A stretch of DNA of 64,000 nucleotides from Dyadobacter sp. LHD-138 (GTDB lineage Bacteria > Bacteroidota > Bacteroidia > Cytophagales > Spirosomataceae), in assembly GCF_030929615.1 (NCBI RefSeq), contig NZ_JAVFVU010000003.1, positions 287,163 through 351,162 on the forward strand, in the 5' to 3' direction. The translations under genes were made by a program, and so were the position numbers. This document shows positions 44,950 through 54,708 of this stretch, in pieces. Position 1 is the first letter of the stretch; each line of letters opens with the position of its first letter. The notes beneath the pieces were generated by a model, which saw only the letters and a program-made list of their open reading frames with translations, was not told the DNA's origin and made no database searches.

Positions 44950-46392
44950 ATGATCAGATACATCAAAAGTGAAACTGCCCCTTTCAGTGTTAAAAACGGT
45001 AACAGAGATGTAAAAATGGAGCTACTTTGGGGCGATCAGTTTCAAATTGAAAGCGGTCCTGATAACGGCTTTGTTACGGGTTGGGCAAGGGGGCGACGCG
45101 GGCTGCTCGAAGAAAAGTACTTAGGTGATGAATCCTTGCTCGAATTCTATTTTATTGACGTTGGCCAGGGCGATGGTGTGCTGATCAGGACTCCAGATGG
45201 GCGCCATATCCTCGTCGATGGAGGCTACAAACGAGATTCTCAGCCGAGCGGCAAAAATGCGGCTGACTTTGTGGATTGGAAGTTTGCCAAGGATTATAAA
45301 CGTACCGCAATCGATATCGACGTGATGATCTCGTCGCATCCGGACGCGGACCATTATGGCGGGCTTTGGGACCTGCTCAACCCGAATGAAATCGACGAAC
45401 TAGATTTGCAACAAGTCAATGTTGGGCAGTTTTATCATTGTGGTGTATCGTGGTGGAAAAAAAATGGAGGCGCTAGAACCATCGGCGATATTGAGCAAGG
45501 GTTGCTAACAACGATTTTGGAAGACAATCAGCACATATCCCAAACAGAATTACCTGGATCAAGCTGGAAACTTCAAGGCGACTGGGGCTCGTTTATTAAG
45601 CTGGTCAACAGTCTCCAAATTCCCACTAGACGGCTTTATCACGAACATGGAACACCCGTGAAATTCCTGCCCGGATTTAATCAGAATGTGGAAGTCAGGG
45701 TGTTGGGGCCGGTCCAGTTCGAAAACAATGGGAAGAAAGGCTATAGGGCATTTTCCGGGACAAGTCAGAATACAAACGGTCATTCTGTCGCGTTACGGTT
45801 TGACTACGGCGATTTCCGTCTGCTGTTGACTGGCGACCTCAATGCAGCGAGTCAAAAACTACTATTGGAGAGTCACAGAGGTACCGTATTTCAATCAGAT
45901 GTAACCAAAGCCTGTCATCATGGAAGTGATGATTGTTCGTTAGAATTTTTGCAGCACATTCAGGCCGGAGCCACAGTGATTAGTAGCGGAGATTCGGAAA
46001 GTCACGATCATCCGCGCCCAGCTATTGTTGCGGCTTCAGCGTTAACCGGATTCTTGGAAACCAAGAATGACAAATTGATCACCCCACTGGTTTATTCTAC
46101 CGAAATTTCGAGAAGCTACAAGCTTGGGAAACCCGTTGAGATTGTAACAGAACATAACGGCGTAGAGACAACCATCCAAAATATGCATGATGTAAGGATC
46201 AATTACAATGAGGTTTCCGCCGGTGCTCTGAATGCAGCCCGTAAATCAAGAACTGCAAATAAGCTATATGTAGTGGGCGGAATTGTTTATGGTTTAGTTA
46301 ATGTTCGGACCGATGGGAAGAAGGTCATTTGCGCAACGTTGAATGAGAATAGTGCTGAATGGCAAGTTCGAACATTCAAAGCGCGGTTTTGA
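44950..46392 (+). CDS. Metallo-beta-lactamase-fold protein, ComEC/Rec2 hydrolase-like
   Basis: The 480-residue protein has an N-terminal about 55-residue SH3-like stretch, then LLEFYFIDVGQGDGVLIRTPDGRHILVDGG, the signature opening of the ComEC/Rec2-type MBL domain. The zinc-ligand motif is SSHPDADHYGGL (HxDxDH type), followed later by LLLTGDLN, CHHGSDD and DSESHDHPRP. There are no transmembrane segments, so it is a free-standing soluble enzyme, not a DNA-uptake channel. Such proteins may be nucleases or other phosphoesterases. It is divergent from the LuxR-headed operon; a functional link is possible but unproven. Confidence 0.75.
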   Translation: MIRYIKSETAPFSVKNGNRDVKMELLWGDQFQIESGPDNGFVTGWARGRRGLLEEKYLGDESLLEFYFIDVGQGDGVLIRTPDGRHILVDGGYKRDSQPSGKNAADFVDWKFAKDYKRTAIDIDVMISSHPDADHYGGLWDLLNPNEIDELDLQQVNVGQFYHCGVSWWKKNGGARTIGDIEQGLLTTILEDNQHISQTELPGSSWKLQGDWGSFIKLVNSLQIPTRRLYHEHGTPVKFLPGFNQNVEVRVLGPVQFENNGKKGYRAFSGTSQNTNGHSVALRFDYGDFRLLLTGDLNAASQKLLLESHRGTVFQSDVTKACHHGSDDCSLEFLQHIQAGATVISSGDSESHDHPRPAIVAASALTGFLETKNDKLITPLVYSTEISRSYKLGKPVEIVTEHNGVETTIQNMHDVRINYNEVSAGALNAARKSRTANKLYVVGGIVYGLVNVRTDGKKVICATLNENSAEWQVRTFKARF

Positions 46393-46646
46393 GGTAAATC
46401 ACCGCAGCCACAATGAACTAACAAATCAATGGATAATTGTTTATTGTTCTGACGCTGCTTTGACATCAAACATCCCGAAGAGAGGGATTAAACAAAAGCA
46501 CTTAACTTATTAATTTATAATTAGTTACAATAGACAACACTAAATCTGGCAGTTGGGTTTACACCTACCTCCCTTACCTGAATACAACTTTCTTTACTCC
46601 ATTTTGAATAGATCAGATTGATTTAAATGTGCGTTTATTTTGATTT
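46393..46646. other. Intergenic region
   Basis: AT-rich spacer between the MBL-fold gene and the retropepsin remnant. No gene or clear signal. Confidence 0.3.
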
Positions 46647-47265
46647 AATCATTCGACCTGGGCGCAGGAACTAGCCTTGTCAACAGAAACGCTTCTGAAA
46701 AACTGGACCTGGAATTCTCCGGACATACACCATCGTCAGCAAAACAGACGGAGTAAACAAAGAGAGGAAAAGTATGGGCAACCGGCTAAACACCGGCGTC
46801 ATCAACTGGAGTGGCGTTCCACTTACCGAGGTCGGAAACATGCAACCCTACGAAGACTTCATCATAGAAAACGGCTTTTTCAGGAACCCTGTTATAGAGA
46901 TAGACTATGACAAAAAGGAATTTATCGCACACAAAAAGGTACCTGCCAAAGCAGCAACCTACACCAAGCTGCCTGTCTTCTACGAGCAAAACCGTCCCAA
47001 GTTCAAGGCAGATATAACGCACAACGGCAAAAACTACAGCTTCTGGTTTCTTTTTGACACTGGCAGGGACGGAAGCATGCTTCTTGGAGAGGATTTTACT
47101 TCCAAAAACAGCCATTGGCAGGAGCTCCAGCCCCTTACTATCATCAACGGCCGTAAAATCGTGCGCCTTGACGCCACCATAGCGGGCATTGTAAAGGACA
47201 CCGCAACTCTGACAAATTACCCACAAAACAAAACCCACCTGCTTATGCAGACCTATTTTAATTAA
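46647..47265 (+). pseudogene. Retropepsin-like aspartyl protease, truncated and frameshifted
   Basis: The frame beginning near 46647 reads SFDLGAGTSLVNRNASEKLDLEF, containing the active-site D-x-GA-x-TS pattern of clan AA proteases. It shifts frame near 46725, and the second part from ATG 46774 continues with VPLTEVGNMQPYEDFIIENGFFRNPVIEIDYDKKEFIAHKK. A second FDTGRDGSMLL motif follows near residue 100. The end (KDTATLTNYPQNK) appears to be out of frame. The signal peptide, N-terminus and the last about 100 residues expected for the family are missing. This is a decayed exported protease gene. Confidence 0.7.
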
Positions 47266-47401
47266 TGACAAAACGTAAAATAATCAGAAAATTATCACAA
47301 AGCACTTTTTAAATTCGACGAATATTTTTTGATTAAAAATTTATTTTTATTGTTTATCAATAAAATTTGATATCTTTGGCACATCAACATAAATTTGAAC
47401 A

Positions 47402-47941
47402 ATGATGTCAAAAACAAACAACTTCATATTTTGGGGCTTATATATTGTGGCCTGGCTCATTTTTGTCGGCCTGAGCATTGAAGCAGGAGGCTTAATAGTA
47501 AATTTCTTTTTCAGTCTGTATAATCCTGAATTTGTCCAAAATCTTTATCAAAAGTTGGACTTAACTGAAATGCATCAAGACAGTAGATTAGCTTTTTTCG
47601 GTGTCTATAGCTTTATTCTAACCATTTCAATTTTAAAAGCTTGCCTATTTTACATAGTTATCAGACTAATGCACACAATGGATTTGTCAAAACCATTCAA
47701 CACTTTTGTTGCGAGACAAATTTCACAAATTAGTTATTACACCCTTTCAATTGGATTGTTAAGTTACATTGCCAGACAGTTGGCTAAAAATTTAACGCAT
47801 CACGGTTTGGTTACCGACAACTTAGACCAATTTTGGGCAGACAGCCAAGCATTTATTCTGATGGGGGCTGTAATATATATTATTGCGACTATTTTCAAAA
47901 AAGGAGTAGATATTCAAAACGAAAACGATTTAACTGTTTAG
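47402..47941 (+). CDS. DUF2975 membrane protein
   Basis: The 179-residue protein has four predicted membrane segments (FIFWGLYIVAWLIFVGLSI, FGVYSFILTISILKACLFYIVI, ISYYTLSIGLLSYIA, FILMGAVIYIIATIF). It contains the phrase DLSKPFNTFVARQISQISYYTL that marks the DUF2975 family. These proteins are coded directly before a small Xre-type regulator, as here (3 bp apart). The role is unknown. The AT-rich region immediately upstream (47275-47400) would carry the promoter. Confidence 0.85.
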   Translation: MMSKTNNFIFWGLYIVAWLIFVGLSIEAGGLIVNFFFSLYNPEFVQNLYQKLDLTEMHQDSRLAFFGVYSFILTISILKACLFYIVIRLMHTMDLSKPFNTFVARQISQISYYTLSIGLLSYIARQLAKNLTHHGLVTDNLDQFWADSQAFILMGAVIYIIATIFKKGVDIQNENDLTV

Positions 47942-47944
47942 GCT

Positions 47945-48187
47945 ATGGCAATTGTAGTAAATTTAGACGTTGTAATGGCTAAACGAAAAATGTCACTTAA
48001 TGAACTTTCCGACAAAGTTGGATTGACTTTATCGAACCTTTCCATATTAAAGACAGGAAAAGCAAAGGCAATTAGATTTAGCACTTTGGAAACAATTTGT
48101 AATGTATTAGAATGCCAACCAGGTGACATTTTAGAGTATGTTAATGACGAACAAAAAACAACGACCCGTTACAAGGGTTTGATCTGA
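47945..48187 (+). CDS. Xre/Cro-type helix-turn-helix regulator (YozG-like)
   Basis: The 80-residue protein is a single HTH domain: VMAKRKMSLNELSDKVGLTLSNLSILKTGKAKAIRFSTLETICNVLECQPGDIL. This is the usual partner of DUF2975 proteins in Bacteroidota and Firmicutes. It is translated 3 bp after the DUF2975 stop, so the two form an operon. It probably regulates that operon; its signal is unknown. Confidence 0.9.
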   Translation: MAIVVNLDVVMAKRKMSLNELSDKVGLTLSNLSILKTGKAKAIRFSTLETICNVLECQPGDILEYVNDEQKTTTRYKGLI

Positions 48188-48199
48188 CAGTTGAGTTTT

Positions 48200-48541
48200 T
48201 TAGGTATTACTCAAAAAATGAATTTGAGAAGGGGCCGGGAGATTCTCAGCCCCTTTTTCATTTCCGTCGACCTGGCTATTCCTGACAAGTTGCTCTCCAT
48301 CAGAGCTCGTTTCCGCTTTACCAGGCAATTTAAAGTGATCACTTTTACCGAAAAGCTCATTGATGTTTTTGCTTTTAGCAATTGCTTTACTGTCTAAAAA
48401 AGCCTGCAATGGTGTTAAATAAAACACTTTCTTAAAATCCTTTGCTTTTTTCTCTAAGCATTTTCGCGCCAGGTATCCGGAATATGCCAAAAAATTGGTT
48501 TGGAATTCTATCAGCCGTTTCCTTCTCTTCTGGCGTGACAC
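48200..48541 (-). pseudogene. Unrecognised reading frame, probably frameshifted remnant
   Basis: The 113-codon frame is lysine-rich (KKAKDFKKVFYLTPLQAFLDSKAIAKS). In another frame of the same strand, upstream sequence up to about 48575 reads VTPEEKETADRIPNQFFGIFRIPGAKMLREK, which looks more like protein and suggests a frameshift near 48450. I do not recognise the family. The plus-strand terminator at 48229-48258 lies inside its 3' end. Confidence 0.3.
48229..48258 (+). terminator. Intrinsic terminator of the DUF2975-Xre operon
   Basis: AAGGGGC pairs with GCCCCTT across a 13-base loop and runs into TTTTT on the plus strand, 42 bp after the Xre stop. Confidence 0.75.
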
Positions 48542-48814
48542 ACCTCAGATCCAATAATTTATTCAAAAAAGAATAGGCCGTTCATCCTTTCCGGCGTACT
48601 AAAGCCATACGTTCTTTTACTTTTCCTTCCGTTCCTCATCAATGTGCTTTTGACCATAGGGCCGGAAACTGGATTTTATTCCACAAAGATTTATACCGAA
48701 ATCAACGGTACACAGAGGAAATGGAAAGCATTTAACGACAACACTTCCGGCAATATAGTCATGCACTAATCTCGTTGCCCAAAACAACAAAAAATACACT
48801 AAACCTGATCACCA
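48542..48814. other. Intergenic region upstream of the DUF4838 gene
   Basis: No supported gene. The minus-strand frame 48617-48799 has no features. The DUF4838 gene promoter should lie here. Confidence 0.3.
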
Positions 48815-51085
48815 ATGAATAACACTTTAATGCATAAACTGCTTACCCGATGCTGTGGGTTACTATCCGGCCTAGCGATCCTGCTCCTATTGCATAGCTG
48901 TTCCACAGAAAATGCGCTGATTAAAAACGGGAAGAGCGATTACAAAATATTTATTTCCAGCAGCGCTTTGCAGCCGGAGCACTACGCGGCGGCTGAATTA
49001 CAAAAATACTTTCATAAAATCAGTGGTTATACCATGGAAATCGTCCATGAAACCAAACCCGGAGATAAGCTGATCTACATTGGTTTTAGCGGGGCTCCGG
49101 AATCACTTTTGAAAGATCTGAAACCTGCCGGTTTTGGAAAAGAAGAATACATCATCCGTTCGGATGGCAACAACCTATTCATTGCCGGTGGCGGAACCAG
49201 GGGTACCCTGTATGGTGTACTGGGTTATTTGTCTGATTATCTCGGGTGTCGCTGGTACACGCGTGACGTAGTCAAAACACCCGAACAGACCACCATCACG
49301 CTAAGCAAAATAGAAGACCGTCAAAAACCGGCTTTTGAATATCGTGAAGCCTGGTACCACGAAGCCTATGACACTCAATGGGCACTCCACAACCGTCTGA
49401 ATCCGAGTACCAAACCCATACCCGACTCACTCGGTGGCAGCTACATCACCTACCCTTTCGTTCATACCTTTAATAATCTCTTGCCACCTGTTGAATATTT
49501 TGGCGCGCACCCCGAGTATTTTTCGGAGATTGCCGGACAAAGAAAAGATTCACAGCTTTGCCTGACCAACGCGGAAGTCCTGAAATTGGCGACAAAAAAG
49601 GTTTTTCAATGGATCAAAGAGCATCCGGAAGCCAATGTTTTCTCCATAGACCAAAATGACGGAGAGGGTTATTGCGAGTGTAAAAACTGTAAGGAGATCG
49701 ACGATAAGGAGGGAAGTCATTCGGGAACATTGCTCACTTTCGTGAATCAGATCGCCGATACTGTTGGAAAGGTTTATCCTGAAATAAAATTACAGACACT
49801 GGCCTATGCCTATACTGAAATTCCACCTAAAACCATTCGTCCGGCAGACAATGTAACCATTCGTTTATGCCATTACAATTATTGCTCAGCCCATCCCATT
49901 CAAGGTTGTAATCATCACAAACCGTTCCGCGATCGGCTGGATCAATGGAAAGCCATTTCCAAACGTATCACGGTCTGGGATTATTTCACCGATTTTGCAC
50001 ATTATCTGATGCCTTTCCCAAACTTCGGGGCGATGAAACAGGATGTTAAATTTTATGCAGATCAGGGCGTTATCGGCTTATTCGCGCAGGGAAATAATGT
50101 ACCCGACAATGGCGGCGGTGAGTTTTCGGAACTACGGGCGTGGGTATTTTCACAATTGATGTGGAATCCGGATCAGGACGGACAAGTACTGATTGACGAA
50201 TTTGTAAATCAGGTTTACGGAGACGGAGGGAAATATATTGGCGCATACATCAAATTGTTACATGACCAGGTAAAGCCCGATAGTGTTTATTTCAGCATCT
50301 GGTCACAACCGACAGAGGTCAATTATCTAAACCCGGAAACGATACATCAGGCAGACAGCCTCTTTGCCCAGGCTATCCAGGCTACCTCCAAAGACATGGC
50401 CACGGCGGCACGTGTGGAGCTGGCCTATTTGCCCGTTTTATACTCCAAACTTTATTTCTACTCCATCGGCGGAACGGCTTATTTAACCGGAAAAGATATG
50501 CCGGAAGCATTTGCCCGTTTTAACAGGATCATCAAAAAACACCAGATCAAGGCGATTGGCGACGTGCCCCAAACCTATGGAAATCTGGACAAGTTTCTTG
50601 AAAAAATAGAGGCCGCCACAACATTCACATTTTATAATGACTGGTTGATTACGGGCCCCTTCGACAATGAGGATCAAAAAGGATTGGGGACAATATACGG
50701 TCCCGAGAATGCATTTAATGCCAGTCAGTCGTTTATCGGAAAAGGAGGCAGTAAAGTGGCCTGGCGAAAACATGAAGACAAGACTTCGGGCTATGTCGAT
50801 TTCAGCAAGTTGTTTACACCCTCCGAAAATGTGGTAGCTTATGCCCGCAGAACCATTCATCTTCCCGAAGCCAAAACCATGAAATTTGGGATAGGCAGTA
50901 ATGACGGAATAAAGGTATGGATTAACGGAAAGCTTGTTTTGAACCGGCCTGTTTCCCGCAAGGCCGAACCCAATCAGGATATGGTCACGGCTCCTATGAA
51001 CAAGGGGGAAAACACGATTCTGGTTAAGGTAGATCAGCTGAAACGCGGGTGGGGATTTTACCTGACAGAGCAAGCGGGGATTTAA
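48815..51085 (+). CDS. DUF4838 lipoprotein, glycan-active exoprotein
   Basis: The 756-residue protein starts with a lipoprotein signal (LLSGLAILLLLHSCSTEN; Cys at about residue 29). Residues 40-165 form the small alpha/beta domain typical in front of GH-like barrels (LQPEHYAAAELQKYFHKISG...GTRGTLYGVLGYLSDYLGCRWYT). The middle, with EYREAWYHEAYDTQW, SIDQNDGEGYCECKNCK and NVTIRLCHYNYCSAHPI, is DUF4838. A C-terminal jelly-roll-like carbohydrate-binding domain follows (NDWLITGPFDNEDQKG to the end). Members sit in glycan-degradation loci and are thought to be glucuronidase-related. Two hairpins follow the stop codon. Confidence 0.8.
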   Translation: MNNTLMHKLLTRCCGLLSGLAILLLLHSCSTENALIKNGKSDYKIFISSSALQPEHYAAAELQKYFHKISGYTMEIVHETKPGDKLIYIGFSGAPESLLKDLKPAGFGKEEYIIRSDGNNLFIAGGGTRGTLYGVLGYLSDYLGCRWYTRDVVKTPEQTTITLSKIEDRQKPAFEYREAWYHEAYDTQWALHNRLNPSTKPIPDSLGGSYITYPFVHTFNNLLPPVEYFGAHPEYFSEIAGQRKDSQLCLTNAEVLKLATKKVFQWIKEHPEANVFSIDQNDGEGYCECKNCKEIDDKEGSHSGTLLTFVNQIADTVGKVYPEIKLQTLAYAYTEIPPKTIRPADNVTIRLCHYNYCSAHPIQGCNHHKPFRDRLDQWKAISKRITVWDYFTDFAHYLMPFPNFGAMKQDVKFYADQGVIGLFAQGNNVPDNGGGEFSELRAWVFSQLMWNPDQDGQVLIDEFVNQVYGDGGKYIGAYIKLLHDQVKPDSVYFSIWSQPTEVNYLNPETIHQADSLFAQAIQATSKDMATAARVELAYLPVLYSKLYFYSIGGTAYLTGKDMPEAFARFNRIIKKHQIKAIGDVPQTYGNLDKFLEKIEAATTFTFYNDWLITGPFDNEDQKGLGTIYGPENAFNASQSFIGKGGSKVAWRKHEDKTSGYVDFSKLFTPSENVVAYARRTIHLPEAKTMKFGIGSNDGIKVWINGKLVLNRPVSRKAEPNQDMVTAPMNKGENTILVKVDQLKRGWGFYLTEQAGI

Positions 51086-51099
51086 GCAAGTAAAATCGT

Positions 51100-51130
51100 C
51101 CCTGCCAGATCTGTAAAAGGTCTGGCAGGG
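51100..51130 (+). terminator. Hairpin after the DUF4838 gene
   Basis: CCCTGCCAGA and TCTGGCAGGG pair perfectly around 11 bases, starting 15 bp after the stop codon. No long T-run follows. Confidence 0.6.
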
Positions 51131-51150
51131 TTGACTTACTACAACGTCCA

Positions 51151-51186
51151 GGGGCAAACCGGCTGATCAATCAGCCGGTTTGCCCC
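51151..51186. terminator. Perfect 16-bp hairpin
   Basis: GGGGCAAACCGGCTGA and its exact complement flank the four-base loop TCAA. It is the second strong hairpin within 90 bp and probably a backup terminator. Confidence 0.65.
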
Positions 51187-51778
51187 TTCGTCGTCTACAA
51201 ACATACGCCCCCGACCCTATAATCCCTTTTGTCAACTGATCACTGGGTGGTATAAACCCTTTAACCCAATGCATGCCGGGGCACAATGGAAAAGACTGCC
51301 AACGAGGTCAAAGAACCTGCAATAAACTTCCTTCTCGAATTCCACTACTATTTTCTGTTTGGACGACCGAAGGTTTTAAGTATGTGAATGAAAATATTTG
51401 ATAGAATTAAAGTGATTAATTTACTTAATTTCAAGAAGTTAAACCAATATTAAATATATTCAGGCACTGAATTATTATTACCAGGCATTATTGGTGTCAC
51501 CTCTTCGAGGTTAATCGTTTTTTGGGATCGGCCTTTGGCTATAATACTATCATCCCTTCGGGATTGTTAAGCCAGCGTCTATTTTGGTGGCTGATCGTTT
51601 TGAAAATGAATACGATCATGATAGGCAATAATCTCTACCCATTAACAACAATCCCGAAGGAATGAAAGTATTGTAGAAAACCAATCAACCATCTTTGACC
51701 CAAACCCTGAAAGGGTGATGTGACCAAATTAAAGACCAACTAAATTCATTTAAAAACTTATTCGTAAGAAATCACTGG
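51187..51778. other. Intergenic region with imperfect palindromic element
   Basis: No gene is supported. The stretch 51490-51724 is a large imperfect palindrome described separately; the rest is AT-rich with nothing recognised. Confidence 0.5.
51490..51724. repeat. Imperfect palindromic intergenic element
   Basis: The inner arms are 51539-51570 (CTATAATACTATCATCCC...) and 51642-51676 (its near complement, ...GGAATGAAAGTATTGTAG), each containing CCTTCGGGATTGTT or its complement. The outer arms (GGTGTCACCTCTTCGAGG near 51493 and CCTGAAAGGGTGATGTGACC near 51705) are also partly complementary. It resembles dispersed intergenic repeats seen in Bacteroidota genomes; copy number cannot be seen here. 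Confidence 0.45.
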
Positions 51779-54553
51779 TTAGTGCCAGCTCGTCGTAAAG
51801 GAATAGTGGCCGGAACCTACGGCATACACCGATGCTCCGTTTTCTGCCCTCAGCCAACGAATACCAGCCACATCGGCTATCGGCCTGCCGCCTTCCTGAA
51901 TATGGCTGGTATCCATGGATGGAAGCCATACTTCTGCAACTGTATTGGCCGGAATACTGACATCCAGTCTGAACTGATATTGCTCAATACGCCAGTTGCT
52001 TCCGATACTCCCCCGGATGGAATTATAGCTGCCTTTTGCCCAGGTTAAATCACCGGCTGGCTGCGGTTTGATCTGCACCCGCTCAAAACCAGGCTTTAAC
52101 GCATTAATTCCCAGCAAAGAACGATAAAACCATTCGATGACCGATCCGAACATGGGATGGTTTTGGGAGAAAACCCCGTCGGAATAAGCCCAGGTTTCCC
52201 AGATCGTAGTCGCGCCTTTTTCCACCATATATCCCCATCCCGGAAAATCCCTTTTGTTTGCAATACTGTAAGCAAGGTCATTGCGATTTTCATTACGCAG
52301 CACATCAAACATCATTTTCGTTGAAAAAATGCCCGTTGCCAGATGTCCGTCTTTGCGATCAAACTCTCTTTCCAATATCTCAAATGCTGCCTTTTTCTCT
52401 CCAACCGGTGGAAAATCATACCATAAACCAAATATTTGGGCAGCCTGAGTCGCATTGTCAAACCTCCCTGTTTTGGGAACATAGAATTTTTCCAGAATCG
52501 CCTTTTCCACGCGGTCCGCCAAACGTGAATATTTCAGAGAATCATCAGATTTTCCCAATACTCCTGCAAATTCCCCCATCAGTTTCAGGTGGTGATGGTA
52601 AAATGAAGAAGCCGTAAGCGCTTCCGGTTTGGTATCCAGCGATTCATGATCGCTGATGTCCCGATAAAAAAGATGACTGTCCGCTTTTTTCCTCAGGAAT
52701 TCAATCTGTTTCTGAAACTGTGCATAATTTTCTTCCAGAATACGCTTATCTCCATAAAAATCATACAGTTGTTTCATCAGATAAGGATAGGCCAACTGCC
52801 AGCCCAGCGGTCCCGTTCCATCCCCCTGGCCCCGATCCGCAATACCGATGTATGGAGCGGTTTCAGTCAATCCGCCTTCTTCCCGCTGATCATTGGCAAA
52901 ATCATGAACGGCCTTTCTGTAAAAATTAGCCATGTCATAGCTGTAAATAAATGATTCCGCCGTGCCAACGATATCACCGCCATAGCCAAATTTCTCCCGG
53001 GCCGCACAGTCCGACTGAACGCTGAACACATTGCTCAAAAATGTCCATTTGCTCATTTCATTCACCTTGTTGAACATTTCATTCGAACAGGAAAAATCAC
53101 CCGATTCTGGCAGGTCCGCACTCAGGCGAAGTCCTTCCAAGGCATTTAAGGCGGGCTCTCCAGGCCAGCCGGAAACCTCTACATAGCGAAATCCATGGAA
53201 AGTAAAACGGGGCGACCAGACTTCAACCCCGCTCCCTTTTAACGTATAACTATCCTCCTGCCAGGCCACTTCGGGTGCCCCAGGCCCTCCTATTCCTTTT
53301 TGTTTGATCTGCCCCGCTACCGTTGTCAGGACATTAAGTGATCCGTCAGGATTTAGTTCTTCCCCGTAACGAAGGGTAATTTTTCGTCCTGACTCCCCTT
53401 TTACTTTGATCCGCGCGATTCCTGCAAAGTTTTGTCCCATGTCAAAGATAAAAGTACCCGGTTTAGGTTTAGTGATCCGTACCGGTCTAACGATTTTTGT
53501 AACCCGTACCGGCGGCTGCATTTGTACGGTTAATGTACCGGCTGGGCCTTGCACGGACACCGCCTTTTTCCAGCTACCCGAAGCCTTACCCGCAACATTC
53601 CAACCCGTTTTTTCCAGACGCGCATCGTAATGTTCTCCCAAGTACACATTATTTAAGACCACCGGTCCGGGCGCCGTGTCCCAGGATTCATCTGTATTGA
53701 TCCATTCCCGGGTTCCATCCCCATACTGAATCAGAATCTGGGCTTTCACACAAGGTCTTCCGTTCTTTAATACGTCACGCAAATTGAACTTCCCGAAAAA
53801 CCGGAGTGGCAGTGGATTATACCAGCCATTGCCCAGCATAATTCCAGCCGTATTATCTCCCTGTCTGATCAGATCAGAAACATCGTATACCGTATAGAGT
53901 ACCTGTTTTTCAAACGTTGTCCAGCCGGGATCCAAAATGTGGTCACCTACTTTTTTTCCATTAAAATAGGCCTCATAATAACCCAGTCCACTGATATAAA
54001 GTCGGGCACTGCTCACCCTTTTCCCCGCTTTGAAATTCTTTCGAAACAAAGGCATTGCATCTTCTTTGTAAAAATCCTCGTCCCGCTCGCGCTGTTTACT
54101 GCCATCCCCGATCCATTTCGCCTGCCAGTCTGTCTCCCTGGTCATCGCCGTTTCAAACCAGGCTGGTTTACTCCAGGCCGATGCCTTTCCATGCTGGTCA
54201 TAGATGCGTACCCGCCAGTAGTAACGCGTAAATGGCTGGAGCGCTTTTCCATGGTAGGTGATGTGCAGACTATTGGCCGTTTGGACTTTACCACTTTCCC
54301 AAATTTTCGCCTTTGAAACTTCCAGCTCGCTCAGCTTATCACTGACAAGAACCTCGTAAGCCGTCTGCATTTGATTTCTTTCGGAAGAAACCACTGTCCA
54401 GCTTAGCCCTGGATTTTTTGCTTCTATTCCCAGCGGGTTTTCCAGGTACTCACAAGTGAGTTTTCCAGGTTGTATCTCTGCCTGTGCCTTTTCTCTAGGC
54501 AAACAAATCGCAGAAAAAATGGCCAGCGCAAAAAAACGTGTTAAATCGAGCAT
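51779..54553 (-). CDS. Alpha-L-rhamnosidase, GH78, secreted
   Basis: The 924-residue protein begins with a signal peptide (MLDLTRFFALAIFSAICLPREKAQAE). Fibronectin-like repeats at about 30-130 follow (CEYLENPLGIEAKNPGLSWTV, RYYWRVRIYDQHGKASAWS). The rhamnosidase N-domain comes next (ARLYISGLGYYEAYFNGKKVGDHILDPGWTTFEKQVLYTVYDVSDLI). The catalytic (alpha/alpha)6 barrel shows SDCAAREKFGYGGD, the GH78 acid-base region (usually DCPQREKLGWTGD), and later GATTIWETW. It removes terminal alpha-L-rhamnose from plant or bacterial glycans in the periplasm. It is followed upstream by the sialate esterase gene in the same orientation, a likely glycan-degradation unit. Confidence 0.92.
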   Translation of the reverse strand: MLDLTRFFALAIFSAICLPREKAQAEIQPGKLTCEYLENPLGIEAKNPGLSWTVVSSERNQMQTAYEVLVSDKLSELEVSKAKIWESGKVQTANSLHITYHGKALQPFTRYYWRVRIYDQHGKASAWSKPAWFETAMTRETDWQAKWIGDGSKQRERDEDFYKEDAMPLFRKNFKAGKRVSSARLYISGLGYYEAYFNGKKVGDHILDPGWTTFEKQVLYTVYDVSDLIRQGDNTAGIMLGNGWYNPLPLRFFGKFNLRDVLKNGRPCVKAQILIQYGDGTREWINTDESWDTAPGPVVLNNVYLGEHYDARLEKTGWNVAGKASGSWKKAVSVQGPAGTLTVQMQPPVRVTKIVRPVRITKPKPGTFIFDMGQNFAGIARIKVKGESGRKITLRYGEELNPDGSLNVLTTVAGQIKQKGIGGPGAPEVAWQEDSYTLKGSGVEVWSPRFTFHGFRYVEVSGWPGEPALNALEGLRLSADLPESGDFSCSNEMFNKVNEMSKWTFLSNVFSVQSDCAAREKFGYGGDIVGTAESFIYSYDMANFYRKAVHDFANDQREEGGLTETAPYIGIADRGQGDGTGPLGWQLAYPYLMKQLYDFYGDKRILEENYAQFQKQIEFLRKKADSHLFYRDISDHESLDTKPEALTASSFYHHHLKLMGEFAGVLGKSDDSLKYSRLADRVEKAILEKFYVPKTGRFDNATQAAQIFGLWYDFPPVGEKKAAFEILEREFDRKDGHLATGIFSTKMMFDVLRNENRNDLAYSIANKRDFPGWGYMVEKGATTIWETWAYSDGVFSQNHPMFGSVIEWFYRSLLGINALKPGFERVQIKPQPAGDLTWAKGSYNSIRGSIGSNWRIEQYQFRLDVSIPANTVAEVWLPSMDTSHIQEGGRPIADVAGIRWLRAENGASVYAVGSGHYSFTTSWH

Positions 54554-54708
54554 AAAGAGGTTGTGAACGAAAAATAATTTAGTATTTCAAAGTGTATGAC
54601 TTTCCTTCTCGGGGTAAAAATGTGTTTTTTTTCGTGTGTGTTTTTTCACGACGCTTTTCGTTTATATAGCAGTAGCCGTTTCAATAGCTTTGTTATAATT
54701 ACCCAGGT

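Noticed and set aside
48617..48799. Minus-strand 60-codon frame before the DUF4838 gene
   Set aside because: No features and it occupies the expected promoter region.
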